Positions 36,795-48,869 of a stretch of 64,000 nt of DNA are shown piece after piece (within the stretch, counting starts at the first letter, position 1; each line of letters opens with the position of its first letter). Where the stretch lies: NCBI RefSeq assembly GCF_024868665.1, contig NC_079896.1, forward strand, positions 26,374,476 through 26,438,475. The letters run 5' to 3'. This DNA is from Triplophysa rosa. Lineage: Eukaryota; Chordata; Actinopteri; Cypriniformes; Nemacheilidae. Both the position numbers and the translations under genes were made by a program. The notes below the pieces were generated by a model. It worked only from the letters and a program-made list of their open reading frames with translations, searched no databases and was not told where the DNA came from.

Positions 36795-39225
36795 TATGTG
36801 TTACAAAAACGCACGCCCTTAAAAACTGGAAACGTGTGTATTTTTATGCCTTTCCAGGCTTTAAACTATCAGGTTCAGTAAAGTGTTCTAGTGTTAGTGA
36901 AGGGACTAGAGCTGTTCATTCCTGAAATCCACAAATTTATCAGACACGGTCAAAATCTTTCTCCACGCTTGAAAGAGTGCCGCACACTGCACCTGAGGCA
37001 CGGGAGAGGCACTCCGATCGAAACAATGCGCGGGCGCCCCCTTATGGCGAAAGTGAGTTACGGCAGTATTTTTTAAAGCACCACCCCAGTTACCCCACTG
37101 AGCAGATTTATTTATCAATGCTGTGAATCTTGTCTGCGTCTCTGCTGGGGTTCTCTTTGGTTACTCATTAGATATTTAGTAGAAATGATAACGCTGATGG
37201 ATTCGTATGGTCTTCGCCTTAAAAATAACCACCCAGTGAGGATAAGCGATTTACTGCATTAGCGATTCCCTTGTGCCAGCGTATCGCGCCTCTGCAGGGC
37301 TCGCGTTGATGCATGACGCATCGCGCTGGTTTTGACATTCACCGAACTCCCCTCATTAAGCGCGCTCGCCCGCCGGGTGTCATCCAGACACAGGGCACAC
37401 AGAAGATCACAGCACAGCTAGGGAAACAAGCTGACTAGAACAGCAGGGTTGTCCGAACGGCCAAGAAACATGGTTAAAAGTCCTACATCCGTATAGCTTA
37501 TTAAATCAACTCTGGCACAGTCTATGTGTAAAATAAAAACCTAGTAGATGTCTGATAAAAGAATCCTTTCATAAGCCGCCATTTTTTGCGTGACGTAAAA
37601 TAGTTGTAACTCAACGCGAGTTATAAACATTTCTGTTCAGCCTCGCCGGTTTAAACCCGTCACATAAACAACAACAAAAAAAGATGATAATACTTAAAGT
37701 AAGATGTTTAAACTCATGTTTAAAGGCCAGAGTGGTCTTTGCACATTCAGTCCGAAATTTTCGTATGCGTTTTTTCGTATTTGGCGCTCGTTTGTCTCTG
37801 AATTGTCAAAACGTCTCTCAGAATGCTTGCGAAAAAGAAAATCGAACCCAGTCCGAATTTTTTGTGACAGATGAAAATATCGGAGGGTGTGTCAATGTGA
37901 TTGACACAAAGTGAGGTCGTATTTATTTTTGAACGTGCGCAAATTTCGGACTCAATGTGCAATGGCCTGTGCAACACTGCTCATGCTGATCGAAAAGAGT
38001 GTTTGATGTAACTTAGAGCTCCACCTCATGTCAGCAGCTTTTCAATGTAAGCAAATCTATTACAATTTCAGTTCTTAAAGACATTATTATCCACCTCGTT
38101 GTGTATTTTATACATTATGATTGTTCATTATAGATCTGCCTTATACCTTAATCGAGTCAAAGCACGCTTTACACTGGATAAAATGTATTTCTCAATAGCT
38201 AAACATTTATTTTCTTCTTCATTGTTCCTAATCTTGTAGTACTGTGTGCATTGTTTCTGACCAACAAGAACTAAAGTAAAAATACAACAGCGTCTTTGCA
38301 TTACTAACACATTTTAATCAAAAGAGAAGTGAAGAGTTTATTTGAAAAAACAGATAAGTCCATATTTGAATCATGATTTTTATTGTGCTATCATGTTTTA
38401 TTGTGTTAGTTAGCCGTTTATTATTATTATTATTGGGCTACTTCAATCATAACAACCCAACCGCAGTTTAATTATTAATGGAATGCACAGTAAAAAAAAC
38501 AGTTATCTGTTTTAAACTTTACAAGTGTTTCTGTATCATTAGCATTTTGTATTTCAGTTGTAAAAGTTACCTGTAAGCTAAACAATATACGTCTTTGGGC
38601 AAGCAATGGCGGCCTCTATAGGTTAAATTCTAAATAACATGTTGATTTTTCACGTTTTTCTGCATATCAAATGTATATAAATATCTCATCCCCAGTGTAA
38701 CTATTATATATTTGCAGTTTATATTTGCTAAAATTCTGAAATGCAAGTAACAAGGCAGTTACATTGGCACTGTTGTGTGGCAGCACGCACTTTCATTAGA
38801 AAGACAATGTTGAAAATCTCTCCTCACCCCTCTGACACCGAGCATCCACAAGGTCAGAAATGTCTGTTCACATTCAAGGAAATAAACAGTTTAGTGAGAG
38901 ATGGCATGGTGACCTGGGGGGGGGGGGGGTATGGGGGGAAGTGAGGATGTTATCGAAACAAATGTAAACTCCTACACAAGGCTATGTGTGTGCGCTTAAC
39001 TTTGGGTATGCGCTCATCTGAAACAATGAAACACAGTCTTTCAAATGATTGAAGCAGTTTTTCTGACATATGTGTTACATAATCCCTTTTACAGTTTAAG
39101 ATATTGACCTGTCTGCAGAGCTGCAGCTATAGGAACCACTCTTCTGTATTACTGTACTGTATTAGCAACTCAAAGGTGACGGGTGACACATGCTGAAAAG
39201 AAATGTAAAGATTGAATGCACTCAC

Positions 39226-39836
39226 TGAAAAAAAATCGGTTGGATTAACTTGATTAAATTATCTACATCGTTTGCACGTAATAAAGTTTTATTTACTCAG
39301 CATTTCATTATGTTCAAGTTGCCATGTTTATGTTTGTTAAACAAACATGATTTTTTATGTTGAAGTGTCATATTACCGTTTAATGTTCTGTAAGTGTTTG
39401 TAATAAATGTGGCATAAAGATTTACATCTCTAATTTGAAATGAAGTTAAGACCACTATCTAATGCAACGCTTTTCTAAACAATGGCAACCACAAAACTGA
39501 AAAATATAACAAACTCCTCTAAATCTCACAGATAAATGAACATTAAACACTAACAAGTGTTTCTCTTCACTGAAAAACACACAAACAACACTTAATTAAG
39601 AAAATAACTCTCAAAATGCAGTCTTCCGCAAAGCATGCTGGGAAATATAATCGTTACAACTAGGCGGAGGATTTATGTCAACACAACACAAACATTTATG
39701 TAGTGCCAACGTGAAGGGATTCAATTACATAACTGAACATGAAAAATCGTGTTGTGACCAAATTTTACAAAAATTGTGTTGATTTAACTTATTTAAATTA
39801 ATCAAATCGGACAAACAGCTAAAATCATTTTTTCAG
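39226..39836. repeat. Dispersed element with ACTGAAAAAAA ends, copy 1
   Basis: Ends CACTGAAAAAAAATCGG and ATCATTTTTTCAGT. It shares with 56390-56870 the words TAAATGAACATTAAACAC, CACTGAAAAACACA, AATGCAGTCTTCCGCAAAGC and ATGCTGGGAA. It has no coding frame. Confidence 0.6.
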
Positions 39837-40038
39837 TAAATCACTTTGGATAAAATGTTAAGACATTTCCCCTGATTACTAAATCACTCTACACGTGTTT
39901 ATGTTCATACATGTAATACTAATGTCCACAGGCCTTTCTCTCAGACACCAACTTTAAATAAATATTTTTTATGAAATGCACTTAGTTGGTGTTAAGTTGA
40001 CAATTTTAATATGTTAAAGTCACAGTACCTCTCACTCT

Positions 40039-40157
<119 letters not shown>

Positions 40158-40189
40158 TGATGTCATTGAACTGGGCATGTCCATAAAGT

Positions 40190-40308
40190 AGTGTAGAGGA
40201 TTAGACAGGCTTGTGTTCGCACCTTCCCTGCTGCATTGCTCAGAACTTCACATCGCGTCTTTAGTTTCATTCATCTGAACGCCACAGAACTGACGGAAGA
40301 CTGTAAAG
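40190..40308 (+). other. cobll1: Candidate 5' noncoding exon/promoter of cobll1
   Basis: Just after a TG/GC/GA microsatellite, a moderately GC stretch (lower limit uncertain) ends with ACTGTAAAG and a GTAAAG donor, 0.8 kb before the first coding exon. No TATA box is evident. Confidence 0.4.
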
Positions 40309-41113
40309 GTAAAGATATCACACACATGCTGCATTAAATGCGCCAAGTTTTAGCGTTAAATTCTTTTAATGTTCACATGCGCACCGGTGAGCTGCTGATC
40401 GTGCTTCACTTAATCCTGTGCTTCATGTAACAGTAAACTACAACGCTGAATATATGCGTATAATATGAAGGGTTTAAACTATTAAAACATCTCGAACAAA
40501 CTGTTAGCTGAATTAACACATCTAGATTGGTTTTAAATATCTCATGCCTTGTTTTGTGTGTACATTGGTTGTGCATTGGCTCACCATTTTGGTTAGATTC
40601 GCAGCAGGTGCTCGTCAAGCGCGTTTGTCGTAAATCTCGTGGGAAATGCGCACAGTTTGCACGCGCTCTTATGAAGCGTCACGCGCGGTCAGCTAAGGCA
40701 TGCGTTTTGACGCTCCATGGCGCGCGCTCAGGACACACCCAAAGGCGTTGACACACATTGGGCTTCCCCAATTTTACTTGGACTTTTTTGTTACTTTCAG
40801 GATATCTATTGATAATTAAACACCTCTGGTTTACTGTTGGTATGACTTTAAGATTGCGTGATGGTATGACTTTTATAATTAAATACCAGGTTACATTCGG
40901 TTGTTTTATACAGTGTTTGGGTCAAATAATATGGACAATTTAATGCATTTCTTTTGTTTATTGTGTCTCTAAGTTCCACAGAAGTTGAACTACTTTTGAA
41001 AATCATAGTCCAGCATTGTTATATATGCCCAAATATCTTATTTATGGATAAACATTATCTGAACTTTCAGTTTTTTTTAGTTTTATAGATTTCAAACTTT
41101 CTACGGCACACAC

Positions 41114-41205
41114 ATGGACCCTCAAGAAGACTTGACAGACAGGGACATCACTCTGAGCGTGCAGCTTCCAGGAGGTCAGGAGACCACAGCCACAGTACAC
41201 GGCAG
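41114..41205 (+). CDS. cobll1: cobll1 coding exon 1, residues 1-31
   Basis: Encodes MDPQEDLTDRDITLSVQLPG and then GQETTATVHG, colinear with the N-terminus of a human COBLL1 isoform. Three candidate acceptors (AG at 41070, 41080, 41088) lie just upstream. The Kozak context is weak (C at -3), so an upstream coding exon remains possible. The donor is GTGAGA. Confidence 0.85.
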
Positions 41206-44200
41206 GTGAGAGAGAGAGAGAGAGAGAGTTGAAGAATGATGTCCTCATGTTAAATATGTTTATGAATCCTCACCTTAAAATGTGTGTGTTTGCAGTAAGC
41301 CAGTGATGGACGTTCTGGTGATTTTGTGCGCTCAACACCGCCTCGTTCCATCAGATCATGTCATCAAACTCGTCTCCACCAATCAGAACCACATCAGTTT
41401 CAAACCCAACTCTCCGATTGGCTCTCTTGAGTTTGAGAAAGTCCTCCTGCAAGCTAAAGGGAGTGACGATGCTAACAGGAAAAAGCCTCATTTGCCTGTG
41501 GTGAGTCTAGTAGAAATATTGTTTCATCGTTGGAAGGCAGGTTTTTGTCTGATGTCAGCTGGTAATTGTGGGTTTCTGCACCTGTTTTGTTTTGTTTGTA
41601 TTGCATCATATTTTCTAGCCAACAGTTCGTCTTTTGATAAACTACAAGAAGTCTCATAAAGCAGTGGTGCGGGTCAATCCCAGAGTGCCGCTGGCTGAGT
41701 TGATGCCCTCGCTGTGTGAGAAGTGCGAGTTTAATCCAGATACCACCCTCTTAATGAGGACGTACCGGTCAGAGGAGCGCCTGGACCTCACCAAAACACT
41801 CAATGACTATGGAATCAGAGAGCTGTACGCCAAAGACATGAAAGGTCAGTGATACTGGTAACCAGCAGGTTGTTGGTTTAAGTCAGTCTGTCCCTTTAAC
41901 AAGTGTCCTGCAAGTCATTTAGGAGAAAAGCATCTGTCAGAGGGCAAATGTGGTGCTTATTTATAATGATGGGCCACAGTCTTTATAAGATGAAAAAGTT
42001 CATTAAATTGACTTCACGTTGACTTGATATTCAGAAGATAAAACGTTTTAAAAAGGTCCTGATGTTATATTCCAAATGAATGTTTTTTTGTTGTTGTTTT
42101 TTTAAAGCATTTATGTTGCGCAATAAATTGTTTAATTATCTATTACTTCTAGTGGTTTCAACCAATCACTCCGCTGGTCCCGTGTCAACAGAAGGTACAA
42201 AACTCCACCCCACCAACCACCAATGAAACAACTTCTACATTAGCACACTGTTCTGTAAACTATATCGGTCCACAAAATTGTGTATTTGATTTGCGTGTTT
42301 TCAGGTGTTCAAACCCCAGTCAAAGAGAAGAACCAGAGAGAGAAGGGAAACAAAGGATTTTTTGGCTTTTTTAAAAAGAGCAAGAAAACATCTGAGCAGG
42401 TGGGTTCGTGTCACACTTTCCGCCCGTCTGTGGGTTTATCTGTCTGTCTCGCTGTGACGGTCGCAACTGCCTGTGGCCTCATGAACACACATGGCCTCAT
42501 GAATTTTTTTAAATTTGCCTTTTGAAAGAAGATTTTTATCATGTTGACCTCTTGACTGTGATGATCCAAAACTCCAGGTGCATTCGTGTTTAGAATTGTA
42601 ATCATTTGAATTTCCATTTTATGATTACTTTATATTAATATTTGTGAACGTACAGTATATGCTTTAAAATGAGTGAGCTGCAATGTGGCTTGTTCTGATT
42701 TTTGTTTTTTGTCCTGCAGGTTTTGACTGTCAGTGCTCCAGGTTCTCCTGAACTGAACAGCCAGCATGCGGTCAGAGAGACGTGTCTCAACGGTCACTCG
42801 GCTTTACCTGCGGATGCTGCAGACATGCCCAAGAAGAGACCCGCTCCACGTGCTCCTCTGATGACATCACAGAGCGTCGGCTGTGAACTTGTTTACAAAG
42901 ACTTTACTGAACTTTCAGAGCAGGACACATCTGGAAAACAGGTGGGTATGACGTGATGATTACCACATTAGTCCACACCTGGATTGACACATGTGAATTA
43001 TGGTCTATTGGATGACCTGACAATTTAGATCACTTGGAAATAGAAAAAAGAGGGGAAGGCAATACTGTTTAAAACAACGCTGAAAAATGCTATTTACATT
43101 TATTTAGGTCCTTTCAAATTGTCGTTTGTAGTTCGATGCAATTCAGAATAGTCATAAGAATGATTTATACCGTAATAAATTCTTCTCATGTTTCTGCTTG
43201 TATCTTGCTTAGGGTCTACTCAGTCGAATATTATCCACCGAGTCCTCTCTTAAAAGAACTAAAAGGAAAGCTCCGCCCCCTCCATCTGATGCAGATAACA
43301 AAGGTATGCGTTCGTTTGTGTACATGACGTGTCTGCAGGTGTTTTTTTATACAGTTTATTTTAATATGATCCATTGAATGCTTGTCATGCCACTATCTGC
43401 TTAAGTATTTGACGTAACTAAAAATGTTCTCTCTTATAAATTATTATAGTGCAAAAAGTATCCGAGCCTGTAAATGTACAGGATTGCGTTCGCAGCGTGA
43501 AGGTCATGGGTTCAAACACGTACTGATGAAAATGTAAAGCTTGTCATGCACTGGAAGTTATTTTGAAAAGTGCCCAAATGTCTGTCAGTGTTGGATTGAT
43601 TGTTGACTTTTGTTTTACACTGTTCTACCAGGAGGTGGCGTTTAACCGGCTCTGTGGTGTCTTTCCTTGTCTTGTCCTGGTGCTTGTTTCTGTGCCTGCT
43701 GTCATCAGTGATGGTTGTGTGTCTTTGTGTTGTTGACATTACATCGCCTTCATGTCACGGTCTTCCGTGTATAGTGTCACACTCTCATTCTAGCAATTCA
43801 GTGTGATTCGTCCTAATTCTCTAGAGATCTTCACTGTGTTCTTGTTATCTGACAATAAGTATTATTTTGTTTAGACACGCAGGTTTGTCTGAATCATTCT
43901 TGTCTGTGTGAATAACAGTGCGTTATGGCTGGGGTTTCATCTCATTTTAATACCTTGTTTGTAGTGTTGGGACAGTTTGTTCTAGTGTACGTAATGTGGA
44001 GTGAAACATAATCATGCTTGCACACATAGTGCATAGTAAAAAAATACAAATTCAGTCATCATTTATTCATCCTCATGGTGTTGTAAATCTGAACGTGACT
44101 CTTTCTTTAGTGAAACGCAAAAGAAGATAGTTTGAGGAATGTTTCGGTGGTTTTGTCTTCATACAATTGAAGTTAAAGATGTTCAGTGATGTTTGATTAT

Positions 44201-46157
44201 TCACATTCTTCAAAATATCTTCTTTTGCATTCTGAAAAAGAAAGTAAGTCATGCAGATTTAAAATGACATAAGGATGAGTAAATGATGAAAGATTTATTT
44301 TTGGGTGAACTGTACCTTTATTTAAATAACTGTGCAGTAGTTTTATCAAATGTCATTCAATCGATTTGTGGGTTCAAGAATTCATCGAAAATTTCAGTAA
44401 ATTCAGTGCAACTGAATATAGTCCTGGATATGACGCCATCTGCCTTTATTTTTATTGTTTGTTTATTTTGTTTGTCTGCTTTACATGTTTGAATAATGTC
44501 CTGTCTAAACATGTGCTCTTGATTTCTTTGTTGTTCATTTTCTGTGTGCTTCCTGTTTGTTTGTTTCCCCCCAAACTCTGTCAAGTGTTTGTTGTTGTTG
44601 TTGCCAAATAAACTGCTGAAATTCTCTTTACTAAAACAGATGGTCTTTAAATAAATGAAATGAAATACTTTGCATTGGTTTATTTATTGTGTGGAGAGAT
44701 GAGATCCAGTATAATGTGATAGAATGGCTTTACAGACACGCGGATGCACAGCAATGTTACCACAAGTGTATGTTATTATATGTTTTGTTTTACTCGAGTA
44801 GAAAATGATGAAGATGACGACAACAGTTCCGACAAATCTAGAGCTCATGTAGCCGGCCGTTGCCCTGCGATCGCTGAAGTTATGAGTGAACTTGTGGAAT
44901 CACTGCAGGCTCGACATCAGAGAAAGTTGTCTTCTGAAATGTATGTTTGTTTAAGAAATGTCTTCATATTTTTTTTAATTCTCTAAGGTTTGTCAAACCT
45001 TCCTACATCTAAAGATGCCAATGTTCTTAAACATGAAAGCTACGACTTTTGGAGTTTTCCTATTCTGTATGGTTTGTGTGAATCTTTTCGGATAACGTTA
45101 GCCAACTGTAATATTCTTGACTCCTCTTTAGTTCTCCAACGGTCCAGCATCAAGAGTTTCAGGCTCCTCCTGGCTGTCATCTGTTGAGGAACTCCTGTGA
45201 GAGAGAAGGTTTGACCACCTTCACCGTGGTTCCTCAGAGACGCTTTGAGGTGTCACCGACCCAGCAGATATCCGACACTGCCGAAACAGAACAGGACCTG
45301 AGCCCCGGTGCCCTGGAACACCCAGAGATCCACACTGAAGAACCTGCAGAAGAAGAGGTCCAAAGTGAACTTTTCAAAAGGGCTTCAGAGACGCCCGAGA
45401 ACCTTTCAGAGGTTCTTCGGCACTTAGAAAAAGAGAATCAAACATGGACGGACGTCGAGATGGAGAAAATCAACAATGGGCGATCTCTTCACCTGAAAAA
45501 CATCAAAGAAGATCTAGAGTTGTTCCGGACGGGCTTGAAGAATCTCAAACCAGTTGGGAGTCAAATGACAAATAATCTGAGACAGGCTAGCGAGTCGATT
45601 CATTCAAATATAGATGAAAGACAAGAACGTGCTCCGCTGGAGACCTGTAAGGAGGAGAACTGGATGGAGGAATACAAAGAGAGGAGAAGAAAGTTTATAG
45701 GTGTTGACGGTAAGAGAATTAAAGATGCCCGGGGGAAGATTAAAAGAGAATTCCGAAACTCACAAATGGAAGTAGATGATGAGAATTTCCCATATCCGCC
45801 GCCACCTGTCTGCTGGCATGAGAATAACAGTGATGGAGAAAACGCCAGCGATGAAGAGATGGAGACGGCCACAGATGCCCGAACACGCAACCGGTGGCCG
45901 AACCGTGAAAGTCACTTTGACCAAGATGAAGCTCTCAATTCAAATACCGTTTACGAAGGGGACTCGCACCTCTCGAAACCAAAAGCCCACTCCACCCAAA
46001 CCAAGCCTGAACCGGAACCAGTGGATCACGGCTCAGTTCCTCTACCTCCTGGACATCCGTCTAAATCACGCTCTGATGCTTGTTCTCTTTTTGCTTTGGC
46101 TGTATTTCAGAAGGCCAAACATTGCAGACGTGGGATGGATCCCAAACACAACAAGAG
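41114..46157 (+). CDS. cobll1: Cordon-bleu WH2 repeat-like 1 (cobll1), nine coding exons
   Basis: Cytoplasmic protein of the cordon-bleu family, linked to actin in the family. Exons: 41114-41205, 41296-41500, 41619-41844, 42153-42194, 42305-42399, 42720-42941, 43213-43303, 44802-44940, 45132-46157. All join in frame with GT-AG sites, giving about 713 residues. The N-terminus aligns closely with human COBLL1 (TVHGSKPxMD, QNHIxFKPNxPIGxLE). Exons 2-3 form the Cobl domain. A basic GFFGFFKKSKK and two KRAP-like motifs (PKKRPAP, TKRKAPPPP) follow. The last exon is acidic and weakly conserved and ends near SLFALAVFQKAK, like the FALAV motif of COBLL1. If spliced to the acceptor at 46707 the frame stops at once. 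Human COBLL1 is over 1100 residues and ends in a WH2 domain; I see none here. Which teleost duplicate this is, is unknown. Confidence 0.88.
41296..41500 (+). CDS. cobll1: cobll1 coding exon 2: Cobl domain, residues 31-99
   Basis: Encodes SKPVMDVLVILCAQHRLVPS and ISFKPNSPIGSLEFEKVLL, the ubiquitin-like first half of the Cobl domain. The acceptor is GTTTGCAG and the donor GTGAGT. Confidence 0.9.
41619..41844 (+). CDS. cobll1: cobll1 coding exon 3: Cobl domain, residues 100-175
   Basis: Encodes PTVRLLINYKKSHKAVVRVN, PSLCEKCEFNPDTTLLM and LDLTKTLNDYGIRELYAKDM. This is the best conserved part of the protein. The acceptor is TTTCTAG and the donor GTCAGT. Confidence 0.92.
42153..42194 (+). CDS. cobll1: cobll1 coding exon 4 (42 nt), residues 175-189
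   Basis: Small exon encoding VVSTNHSAGPVSTE. It is supported by phase continuity on both sides, the TACTTCTAG acceptor and the GTACAA donor, and not by homology. Skipping it keeps the frame, so it may be alternative. Confidence 0.65.
42305..42399 (+). CDS. cobll1: cobll1 coding exon 5, residues 189-220
   Basis: Encodes VQTPVKEKNQREKGNKGFFG and FFKKSKKTSEQ. The GFFxFFxxSKK block is shared with human COBLL1. The acceptor is TTTTCAG and the donor GTGGGT. Confidence 0.88.
42720..42941 (+). CDS. cobll1: cobll1 coding exon 6: first KRAP-like motif, residues 221-294
   Basis: Encodes VLTVSAPGSPELNSQHAVRE, PKKRPAPRAPLMTSQSV and QDTSGKQ. It aligns with the SAPATP, KKRRAPLPP and ASQSV segments of human COBLL1. 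It is 222 nt in phase 0, acceptor CCTGCAG, donor GTGGGT. Confidence 0.85.
43213..43303 (+). CDS. cobll1: cobll1 coding exon 7: second KRAP-like motif, residues 295-325
   Basis: Encodes GLLSRILSTESSLKRTKRKA and PPPPSDADNK. SLKRTKRKAPPPPS matches SLRRTKRKAPSPPS of human COBLL1. The acceptor is TGCTTAG and the donor GTATGC. Confidence 0.88.
43480..43545 (+). repeat. tRNA-like SINE remnant
   Basis: GTTCGCAGCGTGAAGGTCAT followed by GGGTTCAAACACG, a near-match to the pol III B box. It is fragmentary, in a cobll1 intron. Confidence 0.4.
44052..44322. repeat. Dispersed hairpin-type repeat, copy 3 (cobll1 intron)
   Basis: TCATCATTTATTCATCCTCA at the start, AAAGAAGATAGTTTGAGGAA mirrored by CAAAATATCTTCTTTTGCAT, and TTGGGTGAACTGTACCTTTA at the end. 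A full-length relative of copy 1. Confidence 0.75.
44802..44940 (+). CDS. cobll1: cobll1 coding exon 8, residues 325-371
   Basis: Encodes ENDEDDDNSSDKSRAHVAGR and PAIAEVMSELVESLQARHQR, an acidic stretch and a likely amphipathic helix. The acceptor is CGAGTAG and the donor GTATGT. Phase fits both neighbours; homology is weak. Confidence 0.7.
45132..46157 (+). CDS. cobll1: cobll1 large last coding exon, residues 371-713
   Basis: An open frame of 342 codons, rich in Glu, Ser and charged helices (about residues 450-600), with an acidic block and a SLFALAVFQKAK segment near the end. The acceptor is CTCTTTAG. Candidate donors are AAGAG-GTGGGA (46158) and a stronger GTGAGT at 46195, which would add a CA-repeat-coded His-Thr tract. 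A downstream acceptor TTCTCCAG ends at 46707. Confidence 0.75.
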
Positions 46158-46707
46158 GTGGGACATGAACACACACACACACGCACACACGCATAGTGAG
46201 TAAATAAAATCCACAAAATATCAACAGAATGTTATCTTCTGGAGAAGTGTCATTGGCAAATGATTAGTTCTTTATTTCTTCAAATCTGGCTTTAAACTTG
46301 GATTTCCGAAGTGCATCATTCAGTCAGTTTGTTGACATTCGGAAGTTTATGTCTTGTAATCCTGTTAGATTCCTGTCGGATGACAAGGAAATGTGTGCGT
46401 TAGTTCATTGACGCATCTTGACTTTGTGACCGTGTGATGAATGAGTTGTGTTTAGTTTGTCATGTACACTTTGTTTATTTAAGATGCGTCTTCCTTCCTC
46501 TTGGGGTGTTTGTGTGAATTTCTGTTCACGTGTTTAGCCATTTTCGACTAAATATTTGATGCATTTCAGTGTGCGTTTTGTTTAAACGCCTTTATGAAAT
46601 TAGAAATAATGACTCCACCCATAACAGTTTTCATCACAGATAACAATAAACATGCACGGGATGTATGCGTGTTATTCTCTGACATGAGCCTCGTGCTTTT
46701 TCTCCAG

Positions 46708-47124
46708 GTAGATGATGTTCAGTCTGAATGAGGTGTTCATCACCAGAAGATCGAATCTCTTTTGTCACTTTCTTGGTTTTATCATTGTGAATATTTTGCT
46801 TTGATGATGAATTACATTTTGAAAGCTTTATCTGTTTTCACCAAACTTGTGTTTCTATGTGTATTCTGTGAGAATTTCTTTCTAATTTCTGGAATTCGGT
46901 CAAGATGTTTGATGTGTTCCAGAAATGACGTCTGATATGAGCGTTGCCAGCATTTCAACTGATGGTCATAGAAACAATAATATGCCAAGTCTGAATATGT
47001 GAACGCTTTATCATGTCTTGTAAATATTTTGTGTATTAATGAAGGCTTGTATTTCTGAGGTGTTTTTCCCCAAGATATTTTTTTCCTAATGATGTTTGAC
47101 ATCTTATTTTTGTGCATGAATAAA
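46708..47124 (+). other. cobll1: Candidate cobll1 terminal exon/3' UTR with polyadenylation signal
   Basis: A TTTTTCTCCAG acceptor is followed by short frames that all stop quickly, then AT-rich sequence to AATAAA at 47119-47124. This would be the 3' UTR if the acceptor is used. Confidence 0.4.
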
Positions 47125-47369
47125 TAACATATGTTTACAAACCTCACATGTAAGATTTTTTTCTTCAGATTTGGAGACCATATAGAAATAGCAAAGAAAC
47201 AAAGTGCAAAATGCATCAGTTATGTATGTCACTCTGTGTTTGTTCATTGTTTTATAAATGAACGTGTTGGTTTTCTATGGCCACAAGGTGGCAGACATTG
47301 TTTTACATTTGCTCTGTCTAGACTTTAAATGCTCTGTCTGCTGCTAGTGCATGTTCAGTCCTGTGCTTA

Positions 47370-47605
47370 AAGGGACAGTCCCCCTTACATTTAAATCTGT
47401 CATCATTTATTCATCCTCATGTCATTCCAAACCTGTATCATTTTCTTCTTCAGATCACAAAGGAAGATATTTTGAAGAACGTTGATAGCCAAACAACATT
47501 GAATCCCATTGACTTCCATTGTATAAACACAAAATCACCAAGACATTTCTCAAAATGTCGTCTTCTGTGTTCCACTGAAGAAAGAGTTCCATACAGATTT
47601 TGAGA
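47370..47605. repeat. Dispersed hairpin-type repeat, copy 4
   Basis: AAAGGGACAGTCCCCCTTAC, TCATCATTTATTCATCCTCA, then GACTTCCATTGTATAAACAC and the mirrored half. It abuts the LINE fragment that begins at about 47676. Confidence 0.75.
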
Positions 47606-47675
47606 ATATAGGTTACATGGCTTTCTTTTCTGCTTCCTTTTTCTCTGTTCTTGAGATTGAAAGATTTGGACACCA

Positions 47676-48708
47676 TTGACTTTGGGTAAACTCTTCATCG
47701 CCAAAACTCTTGAGCGTGTTGTATTTAACCAGCTCTCCTCCTTTCTCACGCAGAACAACCTCCTGGACAGCAAACACTCTGGTTTCAAGAGCGGTCATTC
47801 CACCGAGACTGCACTGCTCTCAGTCCTGAGATATGGCAAGAGCAGCCTGCTTGTAATCCCGGCTGACACAAAGACTCATCACAACCTCTCCATTCAGAAA
47901 TGGAGAAATCTGGGAGTGGTGATCGATGATCAGCTAAACTTCTCGGATCATGTTGCCAGCACCACCCGGTCCTATAGATTCATCCTCTACAACATTAGGA
48001 AAATCAGACCTTTCCTGTCCGAGCATGCTATGCAAGTCCTAGTCCAGGCTCTTGTTCTGTCCAGACTGGACTACTGCAATGCGCTACTGTCTGGACTTCC
48101 ATCTTGCACAACCAAACCTCTACAGATGATCCAGAATGCAGCGGCAAGAGTGGTCTTCAATGAACCGAAGTGAGCGCACGTCACTCCTCTCTTCACTAAG
48201 TTACATTGGCTCCCTATAGTCGCTCGCATCAAATTCAAAACTCTGCTCCTGGCCTTTAAGACCACCACTGATTCGGTACCCCCTTACCTTCACTCGCGAA
48301 TACAGACTTATGTACCCGCCAGATCCCTACGCTCTGCAAACGAACTACGTCTTGTGGTGCCATCCCAAAAAGGGAAAAAATCTCTCTCACGTACCTTCTC
48401 TGGATCGGTTCCACATTTATGGAATGATCTGCCCGCTGCTACAAGATCAGCAGATTCTGTGGCCATCTTTAAGAATCGTTTGAAAACACATCTCTTCCGT
48501 CAGCACATGACCCATCAGTTCAATCTCTTTTCTACTCTTTCTGTCCTTTAAAAAAATCTTTTGCTTTGTTTACTGTGGTAGGCTATATGAGACCAGTTTT
48601 TTACTGCACTTATGCTTTTTGTTGTTCCAATTGCTTCTATCGTTTACCTCATTTGTAAGTCGCTTTGAATAAAAGCGTCTGCTAAATGACTAAATGTAAA
48701 TGTAACAA
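47676..48708 (+). pseudogene. Decayed L2-type LINE reverse-transcriptase fragment
   Basis: The frame reads LDSKHSGFKSGHSTETALLS, then jumps to RNLGVVIDDQLNFSDH, FILYNIRKIRPFLSEHAMQV and LSRLDYCNALLSGLPSC with IQNAAARVVFNEPK. After a stop at 48171-48173 it continues in the same frame (LHWLPIVARIKFKTLLL, HLWNDLPAATRS, LKTHLFR). The catalytic palm (YADD region) is deleted. The 3' tail (AAGTCGCTTTGAATAAAAGC, GTCTGCTAAATG) ends near 48708. Confidence 0.88.
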
Positions 48709-48869
48709 AATATGTCACATTTTGTGACAAAGTCATGAGGGTGTGGAACAACGTTTTTTGGGTGAAATATTTCTTCAAGGAAGCCTTCACTGTTCTTGGC
48801 TTACACATCAAATGCATCACATCACTGGTTCTGATGCAGCTCATGTACCCCAGCGTACTGTCATCATCT

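Noticed and set aside
45600..45890. Minus-strand 96-codon frame
   Set aside because: Antisense shadow of the cobll1 last exon.
47455..47798. Minus-strand frames of 61-112 codons
   Set aside because: They cross the hairpin repeat and the LINE start on the wrong strand; no homology.
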